Below are positions 41,001 to 46,573 of a stretch of DNA of 64,000 nucleotides, in pieces. Within the stretch, counting starts at the first letter, position 1; the number at the start of each line of letters is the position of its first letter. This stretch comes from Holothuria scabra. Lineage: Eukaryota > Echinodermata > Holothuroidea > Aspidochirotida > Holothuriidae. Made by a program: the position numbers and the translations under genes. The stretch is taken from positions 27,385,455 to 27,449,454 of the forward strand of contig CM074180.1 of the NCBI GenBank assembly GCA_037179385.1. The letters run 5' to 3'. The notes beneath the pieces were generated by a model. It saw only the letters and a list, made by a program, of their open reading frames with translations, was not told where the DNA came from and did no database searches.

Positions 41001-43107
41001 TACAGTTGACTTGCTTGCCTTTAAACCCATATTTAAAAGAATGTGTAATCTTTTAACAACCTGTGAACAATGAAAAATAATCAGCCAATTTTGCTGTATT
41101 TATAAGCCTACATTGATATTCTTGATTCGTTGTGTTGCATTTATTAGCACAACCATGTTTCAGCCATAATGTTTTGGGATAACATACTACATAATAAGTC
41201 AATTGAACTTTTTTATTGTTACACAGCATTCTATGGATCCCTGTCTGTTCAAGGCTCTATAGATGCCATGGTTCTCCATTTGGTTCTATTCTCCACTGTA
41301 TCATACAAGCTCTTCCCGTTCCACTTTTGGATGTCTGCCCACCATGTGTCCCTTCACCTTTCCCTGATTCTCCTCCCCTCCACCATCCCTCCATGGAGTT
41401 TTTTCTGCAGGCCAATACTGTACATCTCATGACCTGTACAGCACAAATTTTCTCCTTTTTTCAGTTCTGATAGTGCTGCTTCTTTTTTGTTTTTACCCTG
41501 TTTAATACTTCCTCTTGACTCATTTTGTCTTTGAAAGAAATTGTCAACATATGTCTGTAAAGGTTTAAGAAGGACAAAACTGTATGCATGCTAAATCCCA
41601 TTAACTGCATCCATGGAATCATGATGTATATAATTACCGTGACAAAGCTAGCAATTAAGGTTTTTATATAAAAAAACAGTGAAAACTCAAGGTTGCTTGC
41701 ATGTGTGTTTGTACAATTGAATTATCGTTCAATCACGCCATTGGAACAGTGATGTTATTTAAGAGCATTGCATGGGCACTGTTCCAACACAAGCATGCTA
41801 AATATTCACTAAAATTATGTCCAAAACTCATAATTTGATAGGTAAGTTAGCCTGTGGTATACTATAAGTGTCAAATTGCAATGTGCAGCATAGGATTCAC
41901 AAATTTTGTAAAGGTATGCTATGATAAAGACTAACCTCTTAAAATATCAAAGCAACTAGCTTGCACAAAAAAATCTGATAAAAGAACTACTTTACAGCCT
42001 AAATATGCAAGCAAGAAAACTTCAGCAGAAAAGGGAATGCAGCAATTCTTTTGAGGATAAGCGAAGAACAACACTAGAAGTGCAACATATCTGTGATAGG
42101 TAAGGTGTTTCTGAAATAGCCAGATTTCTATGACCATGATGATCAGTCGCTGTGATGGGAATGGTCAGCTGTACACGATAGTATGGACCATTAAAGGCAT
42201 ATTTTCATCATCCCAAACAGTTCGAATTCTCCCAACCTACTTACTTCTAGCCCCTCCCACATTTCTCTAAAACTCATCTTTATCCAGACACAATCCTTGT
42301 TTATATTGCTTCATGGCTTGTCCCATTGGCCATACAAGTCCATAATGTGTAATCAAGACACTCTCAGTGCCCATGCTGTGTAATTTAGCTATGATGCATT
42401 GTTTGAATGTGATGCCAATCAAAGAGCTGTACCAATTGAGAGTTTTGATATATGTATACTGGAACTGTAGTTTAGGGTGACGAATGACTGCCTTTAAGTA
42501 TTTTGAAAATAGATTCACAAAGTCTGTTGATTTTTCATACTTTCTGATAATCTTTGCTGGTATTAATGGTTCAGAAGCTTTAAATTGTAAACTTAGTGCC
42601 ATGAAAAGTGCTTATTTGTATAGGGCCTTGTTGTAATGTAACACATGATGATGACTGTATATCCCGTTTGTGGAGAACTGCTTGTAGTATCCAACCAGAA
42701 CCAGAACTAGCCTAGCCTCAAGAGAGCAGCTGTGTCCATCTCATTCATTGGCAGTCATTGCAAAACACTGGGCACCTTCAATCTTAATGACACTACCATT
42801 GGTCCACAAGTCACAGCCTAGCCTAGTAATGCCAATCCTAGTAATGTCAAGTTTGGTAATGGCCATGGCCATCTGAATAATACTATGTTAGACTTTGTCT
42901 AGGCCTAGGCCTAAGGTAGATACTGTATCTTCCAATGTTGTACAACATATTATGTACACAGGCTGACGGAGTATTTCTCACCTCGACCTTTCTGTACAGG
43001 ACAGCCTCTCCAAAAGCTCCCTTACCCAAGACTTTCACATGTTGATATTGCTCTTCTTGACCAGCAGGTTCACTGTAAAAGCTGCTACTCTCGGAATGAA
43101 GAGACAT
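7458..43107 (-). CDS. NEK9: NEK9-like NIMA-related kinase, 5' six exons (partial gene)
   Basis: Six exons (43107-42982, 14817-14634, 11463-11408, 9718-9648, 8542-8437, 7507-7458) splice in frame with GT-AG borders into about 197 codons. Residues 28-33 are the glycine loop GKGAFG, K50 in VVWKEV the ATP lysine, E68 the alpha-C glutamate, 145-152 HRDIKTLN the catalytic loop, 165-167 DFG, and 181-192 TVVGTPYYMSPE the activation segment. The words GAFGEA-LYR, GILHRDIKTLNIFLTK and VVWY-FQI match vertebrate NEK9 better than NEK8 as I recall them. Known role: NEK9 is activated in mitosis and acts upstream of NEK6/NEK7 in spindle assembly. The kinase C-lobe remainder, RCC1 repeats and coiled coil expected of NEK9 lie left of the window. 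TMED10 follows on the same strand, as in human. Confidence 0.9.
7508..8436. other. NEK9 intron 5
   Basis: 929-bp intron bounded by consensus splice sites. It holds no repeat I recognise. The short open frames in it are fortuitous. Confidence 0.7.
8437..8542 (-). CDS. NEK9: NEK9 exon 5 (catalytic loop, DFG)
   Basis: Acceptor CCTCTCAG, donor ACT|GTGAGT. Completes HRD (D147 catalytic base) and encodes DIKTLNIFLTKTRIVKLGDF then GISKHLKEGDQMAQT. The magnesium-binding DFG is intact, whereas human NEK9 has DYG here (from memory). Phase 2 in, phase 0 out. Confidence 0.93.
8770..9032. mobile_element. Short MITE with TATAGAC inverted ends
   Basis: The ends are imperfect inverted repeats: TATAGACATATCCAGACAGC on the left, and on the reverse complement of the right TATAGACAAATCCGATCAGC. 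The outer TA could be a mariner/Tc1-type target duplication. The two open frames here read through the element and are not genes. Part of the same family is inserted in the SINE at 4428-4800. Confidence 0.6.
9040..9195 (-). repeat. Degenerate SINE body
   Basis: Remnants of the SINE body are visible: TCTTCAAGTTGTAGGGTTCT, TTTTCCTACTCCACTGGTTA, and CACACACAACAGCAGTCTGT followed by a TTCCATTTTTAAA word. Both tail and head are unclear. Confidence 0.45.
9196..9647. other. Rest of NEK9 intron 4
   Basis: Intron 4 runs 8543-9647. This part shows no recognised feature apart from a possible remnant near 9425-9470 resembling the GCAGTCACCCC motif of the 40747 MITE family. Confidence 0.5.
9648..9718 (-). 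CDS. NEK9: NEK9 exon 4 (alpha-E helix, start of HRD)
   Basis: Acceptor AATTGCAG, donor CACAG|GTGAAT. Encodes DVVWYFFQILSAVAYIHEQG followed by ILHR, where the arginine codon is completed by exon 5. This is the alpha-E helix and the start of the catalytic loop. Confidence 0.9.
9719..10475. other. NEK9 intron 3, left part
   Basis: No recognised repeat or exon. The open frames at 9676-9927 and 10071-10352 have no domain and no splice support. Confidence 0.5.
10476..10846. mobile_element. hAT-type MITE with perfect 8-bp target duplication
   Basis: The flanks are identical: CACTAACC at 10468-10475 and 10847-10854. The ends are inverted repeats: left CATGTTTTCCCAAGAATGGG, right (reverse complement) CAGGGTTTCCCAACATTTTT. 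An 8-bp duplication and a CAGGGTTTCCCAA-type terminus are typical of hAT (Charlie-like) non-autonomous elements. There is no coding capacity in 371 bp. It lies in NEK9 intron 3. Confidence 0.85.
10895..11105. repeat. Decayed MITE related to the 40747 family
   Basis: The GAGATTTAGCTGTTG...CAAATA-GTTT...TTGCCTTTTAAAT stretch at about 11045-11103 parallels GAGATTTAGCTGTTG...TTGCCTTTAAA at 40963-41031. The left end is uncertain. Confidence 0.45.
11408..11463 (-). CDS. NEK9: NEK9 exon 3
   Basis: A 56-bp exon, acceptor TTTGTAG and donor GAG|GTACTG. After the two bases that complete the glycine codon it encodes GTLYEKIVNQGEILLLEE, equivalent to the segment after the kinase hinge (NLYDKI in vertebrate NEK9). 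It is too short to be found by ORF length; the matching phase on both sides and family similarity support it. Confidence 0.88.
11464..14633. other. NEK9 intron 2
   Basis: 3.2-kb intron. One small perfect tandem duplication of a 23-base unit (ACAAATAATGCATCTATAGG then CAG/CAA) lies at about 12110-12156. The open frames at 13415-13654, 13651-13917 and 14266-14571 show no domain. The minus frame that overlaps exon 2 at 14329-14633 is intron read-through. Confidence 0.55.
14634..14817 (-). CDS. NEK9: NEK9 exon 2 (ATP lysine, alpha-C helix)
   Basis: Acceptor TTGCAG at 14818-14823, donor G|GTGAGC at 14633. Encodes residues 43-103 plus the first base of codon 104. It carries the ATP-binding lysine in VVWKEV, the alpha-C glutamate in SQNEIDIL, and the hinge IEMEYANGG, whose glycine is completed by exon 3. 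It is separated from exon 1 by a ~28-kb intron. Confidence 0.92.
14818..16540. other. NEK9 intron 1, left end
   Basis: Mostly featureless. A locally GC-rich piece at about 15303-15520 begins CAGTGGCGTGTGCAGGATTT and contains a GGGGGCAAAGCCCCC palindrome. A similar TTGCGTGTGCATGATTTC start is at about 15928 and another ...GTAGCCAAAGGGG start at about 16134. These look like one-ended remnants of hAT-like repeats; I found no matching opposite ends. Confidence 0.45.
16541..16765 (+). repeat. SINE copy, plus orientation
   Basis: A tRNA-like head (GATCAAGAGGTTAGAGCATC) is followed by the SINE body in sense direction: TGCTTGGTGCTCAGCATAAG, CTGTGAGCCGTAACTGG, GCTGTGGCCAGCTCGACTCG, and the GTAAAACTCTACATAACC tail. 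The B box has decayed (GGTCATCCTG). Confidence 0.7.
16766..18630. other. NEK9 intron 1, no recognised feature
   Basis: AT-rich sequence with a poly-C tract at about 17559-17569. The open frame at 17666-18019 (117 codons) has no domain I recognise. An AGTACTGTACTGTATG word is at about 18099. Confidence 0.45.
18631..18931 (+). mobile_element. Kolobok/T2-like MITE, complete
   Basis: Bounded by TTAA on both sides. Terminal inverted repeats read TTAAAGGGCCAAACC...ACCCCAAAC on the left and, reverse complemented on the right, TTAAAGGCCCAGTTC...ACCCCAAAC. The TTAAAGGRR end recalls the T2/Kolobok MITEs known from Xenopus. Internal landmarks are TCAATTGGCTCAGCTCTTTG and GTGGGAGGGGCTTAAG. Related copies lie at 1, 23555, 23780, 42191, 46705, 54019 and 57005. 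Confidence 0.75.
18932..20616. other. NEK9 intron 1, no recognised feature
   Basis: Contains two poly-T tracts (19728-19741 and about 20026-20042). The longest open frame (19844-20251, 135 codons) includes a run of phenylalanine from the T tract and no domain. Confidence 0.45.
20625..20926. mobile_element. hAT-type MITE with near-perfect 8-bp duplication
   Basis: Flanks are TGAATTAA (20617-20624) and TGCATTAA (20927-20934), 7 of 8 identical. Inverted ends: left CAGTGACATAGCTATAATTT, right (reverse complement) CAGTGGCATAACCATAGGGG. G-rich tracts lie inside each end. No coding capacity. Confidence 0.78.
20935..21640. other. NEK9 intron 1, no recognised feature
   Basis: AT-rich stretch without a repeat or exon that I recognise. 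The open frame at 21092-21280 has no domain. Confidence 0.4.
21640..22965. promoter_or_regulatory. CpG-containing island-like segment with large inverted repeat; possible internal promoter
   Basis: CpG dinucleotides are visibly more frequent here than around it (for example GTCGTGATCGATTG, AGTCGCGATTAC, CTGCTTCGCTCGATG, TCCGACGTCGCTGC). CTAGTGCTGATAGTCG at about 21667-21682 occurs inverted as CGACTATCAGCACTAG near 22813-22828, giving arms ~1.1 kb apart. AAAATGGTTGCGGC and CAAAATGGCTGAG at about 22897-22925 resemble YY1-type promoter motifs. A 15-codon frame starting at 22900 (MVAAAAKWLRELQLA) is followed by a stop. This could be an alternative NEK9 promoter, an unrecognised small gene, or a mobile element end. 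Confidence 0.3.
22986..23170. repeat. Diverged tandem duplication, ~92-bp unit x2
   Basis: Two adjacent copies share ACAAGTAGGTA-TTACTGCTA, AGA-TGTTAAAATGT and GCCTCCAAGAG with about 10 differences. Copy 1 is about 22988-23078 and copy 2 about 23079-23170. Confidence 0.75.
23171..23554. other. No recognisable feature
   Basis: AT-rich intron sequence; two overlapping short open frames with no domain. Confidence 0.4.
23555..23779 (+). mobile_element. Kolobok/T2-like MITE, right half missing
   Basis: Starts TATAGGCCCAATCCTGTCGC, a decayed terminal repeat, and keeps CTCAATTGGCTCAGCTCTTT and CTATAAACTGAGATTGTGTT. It breaks off exactly where the next copy begins, so a second MITE probably inserted into it. 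Confidence 0.6.
23780..24092 (+). mobile_element. Kolobok/T2-like MITE, complete, nested in an older copy
   Basis: TTAA at both ends, TTAAAGGGCCAAACCTCTCA on the left and GAGAAAACTGGGCCTTTAA on the right. It is the best-preserved copy together with 18631-18931. Confidence 0.75.
24290..24720. repeat. Mosaic of two decayed MITE fragments
   Basis: 24310-24400 resembles the right end of the TTAAAGG MITE (GGGCTTAATTAACTAAGGAG, TTTGGGTGCGAGGATTAGGA). 24500-24720 resembles the reverse strand of another copy (AGCATACAGAGGTCCTAATG, GTCAATCAAAGAGCTGTGGC, GAATGACTGCCTTTAA). Confidence 0.5.
24721..27347. other. NEK9 intron 1, unassigned open frames
   Basis: Two overlapping plus frames (25362-25718, 118 codons; 25655-25990, 111 codons) form a comparatively open stretch. 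It has one hydrophobic segment (AKILAIVIPIVILTSALY) and no family match I can name. A further frame at 26702-26893 contains INYTNW, which superficially recalls C-type lectins. No splice sites connect these. They could be remnants of a mobile element. Confidence 0.3.
27353..27558. mobile_element. hAT-type MITE with 5-bp duplication
   Basis: GAAAT occurs directly outside both ends (27348-27352 and 27559-27563). Inverted ends: left CAGGCCAGTAGCCAGCCC, right (reverse complement) CAGGCTTGTAGCCAGGGG. The poly-C tract at about 27531-27544 belongs to the right terminal repeat. No coding capacity. Confidence 0.7.
27559..29035. other. NEK9 intron 1, no recognised feature
   Basis: AT-rich sequence; nothing recognised. 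The open frame at 28354-28539 has no domain. Confidence 0.4.
29036..29280 (-). repeat. Eroded fragment of the TGACCTTTGACC array
   Basis: Contains the unit order of the H/K element arrays in weakened form: CCCAGATGACCTGTGACCAC, AAAAGCTAGGGTACTACTCA, then GACCCCTAGTGAGACCACAT and GACCTTTG. No terminal hairpin was found, so it is a stranded internal piece. Confidence 0.5.
29281..31236. other. NEK9 intron 1, minor GC-rich hairpin
   Basis: A GC-rich self-complementary stretch (GGGGCCCAGGGGCAAAGCCC) lies at about 29352-29371. Otherwise AT-rich, with several CTAGGCCTA-type words (29530-29560, 31135-31145). No exon or repeat ends recognised. Open frames near 30268-30624 have no domain. Confidence 0.4.
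31237..31957 (-). mobile_element. Truncated H-family Helitron-like element (H5)
   Basis: Four array units (about 31315, 31460, 31610, 31755) carry AATGACCTTTGAC-type motifs with TTCTTCCTCT and CAAATATGAAAAGTG words. Then comes a short CA-rich stretch and the family end CATCACCATCACATAGATTC with GAGGAATCAA. The CTRR end with its hairpin is missing on the left, so this copy is 3'-truncated (element orientation) and old. Confidence 0.65.
31958..32425. other. No recognisable feature
   Basis: Short spacer between two Helitron-like elements. It contains an imperfect tandem of GAAAACTGTCGAAAG-like words near 32000-32070. Confidence 0.4.
34100..35542 (-). mobile_element. Nested Helitron-like element H3 with 8-unit nuclear-receptor-site array
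   Basis: Starts CCAGAAAGCCAAAAGGCTTA and ends CTACGGCAAGGAATCAA, so in element sense it begins TTGATTCC and ends CTGG. It sits between A (34099) and T (35543). The intact H1 site reads CAACA^TAAG at 6477/6478, so no bases were duplicated. That is the Helitron insertion signature. Eight units about 155 bp apart each carry a TGACCTTTGACCTC-like motif (34229, 34388, 34537, 34696, 34855, 35009, 35166, 35325 approximately), followed by a CA tract (35449-35491). Confidence 0.82.
35589..35839. mobile_element. piggyBac-type MITE, 251 bp, GC-rich
   Basis: TTAA flanks at 35585-35588 and 35840-35843; the empty site in H1 reads CATTCTTAATAAAG. Inverted ends: left CCCTTTACCGTTGTG, right (reverse complement) CCCTTTACCGCTGTT. 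A TTAA duplication with a CCC-starting inverted repeat is the piggyBac pattern. The interior is much richer in G+C and CpG than its surroundings (GGGCGGAAAGGCGGACGTAG, CGAGCTCCGCGTGAACCGG), suggesting recent arrival. Confidence 0.85.
36439..37833. mobile_element. 1.4-kb DNA transposon with 8-bp duplication and six AAGAGTCCGTCAC motifs
   Basis: CCTTCTGG flanks the insert at 36431-36438 and 37834-37841; H1 has it once. The ends are weak inverted repeats: left CCTATTCCATGACA, right (reverse complement) CACATTCCACCGTGAC. TAAGAGTCCGTCAC occurs six times in the same orientation, at about 36798, 36965, 37419, 37433, 37630 and 37809, the last adjoining the right end. Such repeats often serve as transposase binding sites. 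No transposase coding is visible. An 8-bp duplication fits hAT, P or Merlin; I cannot assign a superfamily. Confidence 0.75.
38030..38060. repeat. CA microsatellite in H2
   Basis: An uninterrupted CA run just inside the GATTCCTTGCC end of H2. Equivalent runs occupy the same place in H1 (7302-7343), H3 (35449-35491), K1 (about 61030-61093) and K3 (about 63523-63580), so the microsatellite is part of the element design. Confidence 0.9.
38108..40746. other. NEK9 intron 1, no recognised feature
   Basis: AT-rich. A poly-C tract lies at about 40003-40017. The open frames at 40192-40419 and 40506-40745 have no domain. A stretch at 39130-39560 is rich in GATCT/AGATC words around TTGATCTC but shows no clear period. 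Confidence 0.45.
40747..41033. mobile_element. TTAA-bounded MITE, second family
   Basis: Begins TTAATGGGAGAAACGCAGTC and ends TTGACTTGCTTGCCTTTAAA. The end reverse complements to TTTAAAGGCAAGCAAGTCAA, similar to the left end of the 46041 copy. Shared interior words are CCCCAACTTGAACCACTATA and GTCCTGTTTCATGATTGGCT. Confidence 0.55.
41249..41430 (-). pseudogene. Non-LTR retrotransposon reverse-transcriptase C-terminus, fossil
   Basis: The minus-strand reading MVEGRRIRER-stop-RDTWW and ADIQKWNGKSLYDTVENRTK followed by WRTMASIEP-stop has the pattern that ends many LINE ORF2 proteins: a basic R-rich patch, W-x-x-D-I-x-x-W, then A/T-V-x-x-R-x-x-WR. One internal TGA sits in the basic patch where K/R is expected. 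Nothing upstream on the minus strand extends it, so it is a 5'-truncated dead copy about 1.6 kb from NEK9 exon 1. Confidence 0.65.
41434..42190. other. No recognisable feature
   Basis: AT-rich intron 1 sequence without recognised repeats. Confidence 0.4.
42191..42497 (-). mobile_element. Kolobok/T2-like MITE, reverse orientation
   Basis: TTAA at both ends (42191-42194, 42494-42497). It carries CTTCTAGCCCCTCCCACATT, AACTCATCTTTATCCAGACA and GATGCCAATCAAAGAGCTGT. It lacks part of the G-rich terminal block. Confidence 0.7.
42498..42981. other. NEK9 intron 1, right end
   Basis: Contains CCTAGCC/CTAGGCCTAGGCC words at about 42700-42915, no repeat ends and no exon. The donor of exon 1 is at 42981. 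Confidence 0.45.
42982..43107 (-). CDS. NEK9: NEK9 exon 1 (start codon, glycine loop)
   Basis: Encodes residues 1-42, beginning MSLHSESSSFYSEPAGQEEQ, and ends at a consensus donor (GAG|GTGAGA) in phase 0. I chose the ATG at 43107 because the acidic/serine-rich lead then matches the short unstructured N-terminus of this family. An in-frame upstream ATG at 43149 would add 14 residues and cannot be excluded. The glycine-rich ATP loop GKGAFG is in this exon. Confidence 0.9.
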
Positions 43108-43690
43108 GATGTGGTTCAGATTTAGAGCTAGGCCAACGAATGACAACACAAATTCTTGTTTTGAGTTTTACTTTGAGGAATTCAGTGAAGCCAGCTCTCC
43201 CCTGCTTCTTTGACATCTGGCCAGCCGTCTGCAATCGATGTGTTTGTTTTCTGCAACTACTAGACTACACATGCACTACGTACCCACGTTCTGCGTGTAT
43301 GTACTGTATACTGCTGTTCTGTGTACGGGATGATATATGCATGCAGTATATTGGATGGTAAGCACTAATGCTAGTAATAGTACACGGTGGCTACTGTATC
43401 AAGTGCAAACTGTGTACAGTGTGGTTGAAAACCGGAAGTGCATTCCTCGTTGTTCAAAACCATCGCGGGAATAAACAACGTAGGCCTAGTAATCTAACTG
43501 TATAGAACTAACGTATGTACGTATGCACACTTCATCAATATCATATCAGTTCTTTAATTCTGCGCAACGCCGCATACCCATCCATAACTAGTTAACTGCC
43601 TACCTTTCACAATCAACTAGTAATTGACCGCAAGTGCTGATCAGACTATCAGACCGGTTATTTTTCCCCTCATGTCAGCATGGCAGGTAA
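43108..43690. promoter_or_regulatory. Likely NEK9 promoter, possibly bidirectional
   Basis: It lies immediately upstream of NEK9 exon 1 and is richer in CpG than the flanks. ACCGGAAGTG at 43431-43440 is a consensus ETS/GABP site, and CGCGGGAA at about 43464-43471 (TTCCCGCG on the minus strand) is E2F-like, which would suit a mitotic kinase gene. A plus-strand ATGGCAG|GTAAGA at 43680-43686 looks like a first-exon donor, so a divergent transcript may start here. No TATA box was identified. Confidence 0.5.
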
Positions 43691-43867
43691 GATATACCTA
43701 GAAATATGGTACATCGAGTAGGCTGTGTTGGAAGTGAGGAATTTGTCTCAGCTGCAGTCTAGGCTTAGGCTATCTACTACTGTTTAGATACTCACTAAGT
43801 GGCTTGCAGCCAAGCTATGTGAATTGAAATCATATTGGGAATCCATACAGGCTAGGCCAAGGAAAAG

Positions 43868-43960
43868 TTGGCTAGTTAACTGATCCACCCAATGGTCGTC
43901 AGTCAAGGGTGCAATTGCCCTCTGGGCAACCGATTTTATTTTTACTAGCTAGACCTGTAG
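43868..43960. repeat. Dispersed repeat with GTTAACTG-TCCACCC motif
   Basis: GGCTAGTTAACTGATCCACC and CTGGGCAACCGATTTTA recur at 51902-51990 and, best preserved, at 52686-52790. Flanks show no clear duplication. Confidence 0.5.
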
Positions 43961-45442
43961 TGCCAAGCCTACGCTAGTAAGTGGGAGGAAGCCGGAGTCC
44001 CCAAAGAAAAACCCACATAGGCCTAGGCCTCAATCAACCTCGATTCAAACCCATGCACATTTAAAACACATTGGTACACAGAAGCTGGAGTACACCTATC
44101 TTAGGACTTAGGATATCTAGCATAGTGTCATACTGTAAGATATTGTGCCCTCTTACAAGTTACAGTCTTGACACCCATGCAAGGTTGGTCAATGTTAGTT
44201 AGAAGCATCAAACATTTTTCTAAAAGTTACTGACTGCATGTTGTAGCAATGTGGACTTGCACTGAATTACATGATCCCACTCGTTCACATTCCTTCATAT
44301 CTCATCCTGAAAATTTTCATATCTCTGTTGTATTGACCGACTCCTGAAGTGTGTATTTTTTTGTAGGATTTCCTGGTAAGTGTAAAGTAAGAATTTGACA
44401 AGGACAGACAAGGCATAGTTTTTAAAAGTGTTAGATTTTACATTTTTCACATAATTCTACAACTGCCTTACAGCTTCAAAAATGCACCTTTTCAGTACTT
44501 GCCATGAATGATCTTTAACACCACATTTAGGCTTGTCAATTGGCTTTTCTTCAAAGGGGGAATAAGTTGTTGAAATTTGGAATTAAAAATTGACTTTATC
44601 ACAAAGTAAGTTACACAATTCAACTGTAGTGTAAGTACGGAAGGGTTACCCTGACTACACTTTATGATGTTACAGAAGACATTTGTTTCCACTTTTAAAA
44701 AATGACCTTATTTACAGAAAATTTTGATAAATTAAATTTAGTTTTACATTTTTAAAATTCTGGAAAGTATTTCAAACAATTTTATTGATATATCAGATAG
44801 AATTCACATCTTACTTGTCGAGTTTTAGAAACATAAAACAGATTTTATGATATTTATTGGAGGAATTGCACTTATGTAACTTGTCTACTAATGTGGAAGT
44901 ACGTGTAACGCCATCATTTCTCAAAACAACAAAATGACTGCTGCTGAAAAAGGTCTCCAAGTAAGTTCTGTAACATTTTGCCTCAGAAAGTGACCTAAAA
45001 TTGTATGCATATTTTTGTTAGCTATAAATAAACACATGCCGTGATCAATTTTTCTCTTGTATATGTCCTGATATTGAAACGGCTGGGTTTCTAGCGCACT
45101 GTGGCCAAGGGCTCTAGTGTGGAGTAAAACAAAGTGAATGTAGCAGAGTTCTGTTCAAGGTCTATGTGCTTTTCCGGTTTCCGGTCTTCTGATTTCTTTC
45201 AGTTTTTCCAGTTTCTTCCAGAAAAAAACTTAAAAAAAAATATGTGTCTACCAGTTTCTTCCACTTTTGTGAAAGAGACCAGCTTCTTCCAGAAGAAAAC
45301 AGAACCCTGCTCTTTGTACAAATGCAAGAGAACAGGAAATGTTATAACGACATTTTTAATTTTAAGGGGAAAAAAGCAGGTAATATAAGTTGTACAACAA
45401 GAAAGTCACAAATTACTGGGCCAATTTTTTTTTAATAAATTT
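43961..45442. other. Spacer; possible non-coding first exon of the plus-strand gene
   Basis: At 44934-44960 a 9-codon frame (MTAAEKGLQ) ends exactly at a consensus donor CAA|GTAAGT. Joined to the acceptor at 46382 it would run into a stop, so it is either a non-coding/uORF first exon or fortuitous. Repeated CCGGTTTCCGG and TTTCTTCCAG words occur at 45171-45300. No domain in the open frame at 45134-45388. Confidence 0.35.
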
Positions 45443-45540
45443 TGACATTTAATATCTCAACAATGGAAGGAGATATAACAGTGGGAGTTGGATGAATGAG
45501 ATTCAGTTTGCAACCTCTAAAATAATCTAGACTTGAAGGG
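45443..45540. repeat. Dispersed repeat shared with 59176-59280
   Basis: Shares GACATTTAATATCTCAACAA, TGGGAGTTGGATGAATGAGA and TTCAGTTTGCAACCT with the second copy at about 80-90 percent identity by eye. The AGACTTGA word ends both. Confidence 0.6.
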
Positions 45541-46040
45541 GTTAGTGCTAAAGAAACAGCTAAGTCCTCATGGGGTGAAGCAGCATAAAATGCATGTCCC
45601 TGAATTTCACAGGAGAAATTTTTCTGCAAAACATGGTTGTCCCATTCTGATGAAATCTCAGAACCACAAAATGGTTACCACCAATCAGTTACCTACCATC
45701 CATGGGTTTTACTCAAAACCCAAAGAATCCTATATTGGTTATCATGGTGAAAAATGAGGGAATCCACAATTTATGGGTCTCCATAAGTTCTGAAATCCAA
45801 AGGCTTGTCATCATTAAATTGTAAAAGTTCAATGACAGACCAAGTTGAGACTATTGTTTGTAAGCTGTAACCTTTTGAAGGAGATACAGTAAGGCTCATT
45901 CTAGGTTGCTCCAGCTAGTGCATGCCATCTTATGTGCAGAATTTATCTTTATTTTGTAATATAATCAGCCATGTGTAATAACTTGTGTTGTTTACAACAC
46001 AGATCACATCATCACAGATGTTCACATGGTTTCATCCTGT

Positions 46041-46303
46041 TTAAAGGGCAAGAGCAGTTACCTCAACTGGAAGTAGTGTAGCAGACTGTCCAGTTACAAA
46101 ATCGGCTGTTGAGAGTCATTTGACAACAAATTTTTCTCTTCAAATGTGAAATTTTCCAGAAATAACTGCTTAGTTTACATTAAATATGCAATGTTGAAGT
46201 TGTGAAATATGATGAATGATACTTTGAAAAGTAATTGGAAGAAAATTGAGACATTTACTGTAACTGTTGCTTCAAAGTTTTGGGGACTGCTCTTGACCTT
46301 TAA
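46041..46303. mobile_element. TTAA-bounded MITE, second family, just upstream of a gene
   Basis: TTAA at both ends. The left end TTAAAGGGCAAGAGCAGTTA and the right end (reverse complement) TTAAAGGTCAAGAGCAGTCC are clear inverted repeats. It lies 87 bp before the start codon at 46390. Confidence 0.75.
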
Positions 46304-46389
46304 TTCCTAATATCCATATCACCAGCTTGTGATTTGACAGTTCTATACGCATGCTCTCAAACATTGTGGATTTTTTGTTCAGAATCAGG

Positions 46390-46573
46390 ATGTCAACGTT
46401 GAAGGACTGGAAGGAGGCATTAGCATCAGGTGTCAGTGTGAAAACTTTACTTGGTATTGAGGACGCCACAGAAACCAAACCAGGCAAAAGTAAGAAAAGA
46501 AAGTTACAGGAAGATGGAATACCATCCTCTGCTGACAGAGAGAGAGCATCCCAAGCCAAAGAGAAAGCTTGTG
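46390..46573 (+). CDS. Small plus-strand gene, exon A
   Basis: Encodes residues 1-61 and the first base of codon 62. The ATG has A at -3. If the weak donor is not used, the frame runs on to a stop at 46680 through an intron-like T-rich stretch. The change to low-complexity hydrophobic residues after KEKACG favours splicing here. Confidence 0.6.

Noticed and set aside
44934..44960. MTAAEKGLQ as the coding first exon of the plus-strand gene
   Set aside because: Joined to the acceptor at 46382 it is out of frame with MSTLKDW and soon reaches a stop. The in-frame alternative needs an acceptor at 46404 without a pyrimidine tract.
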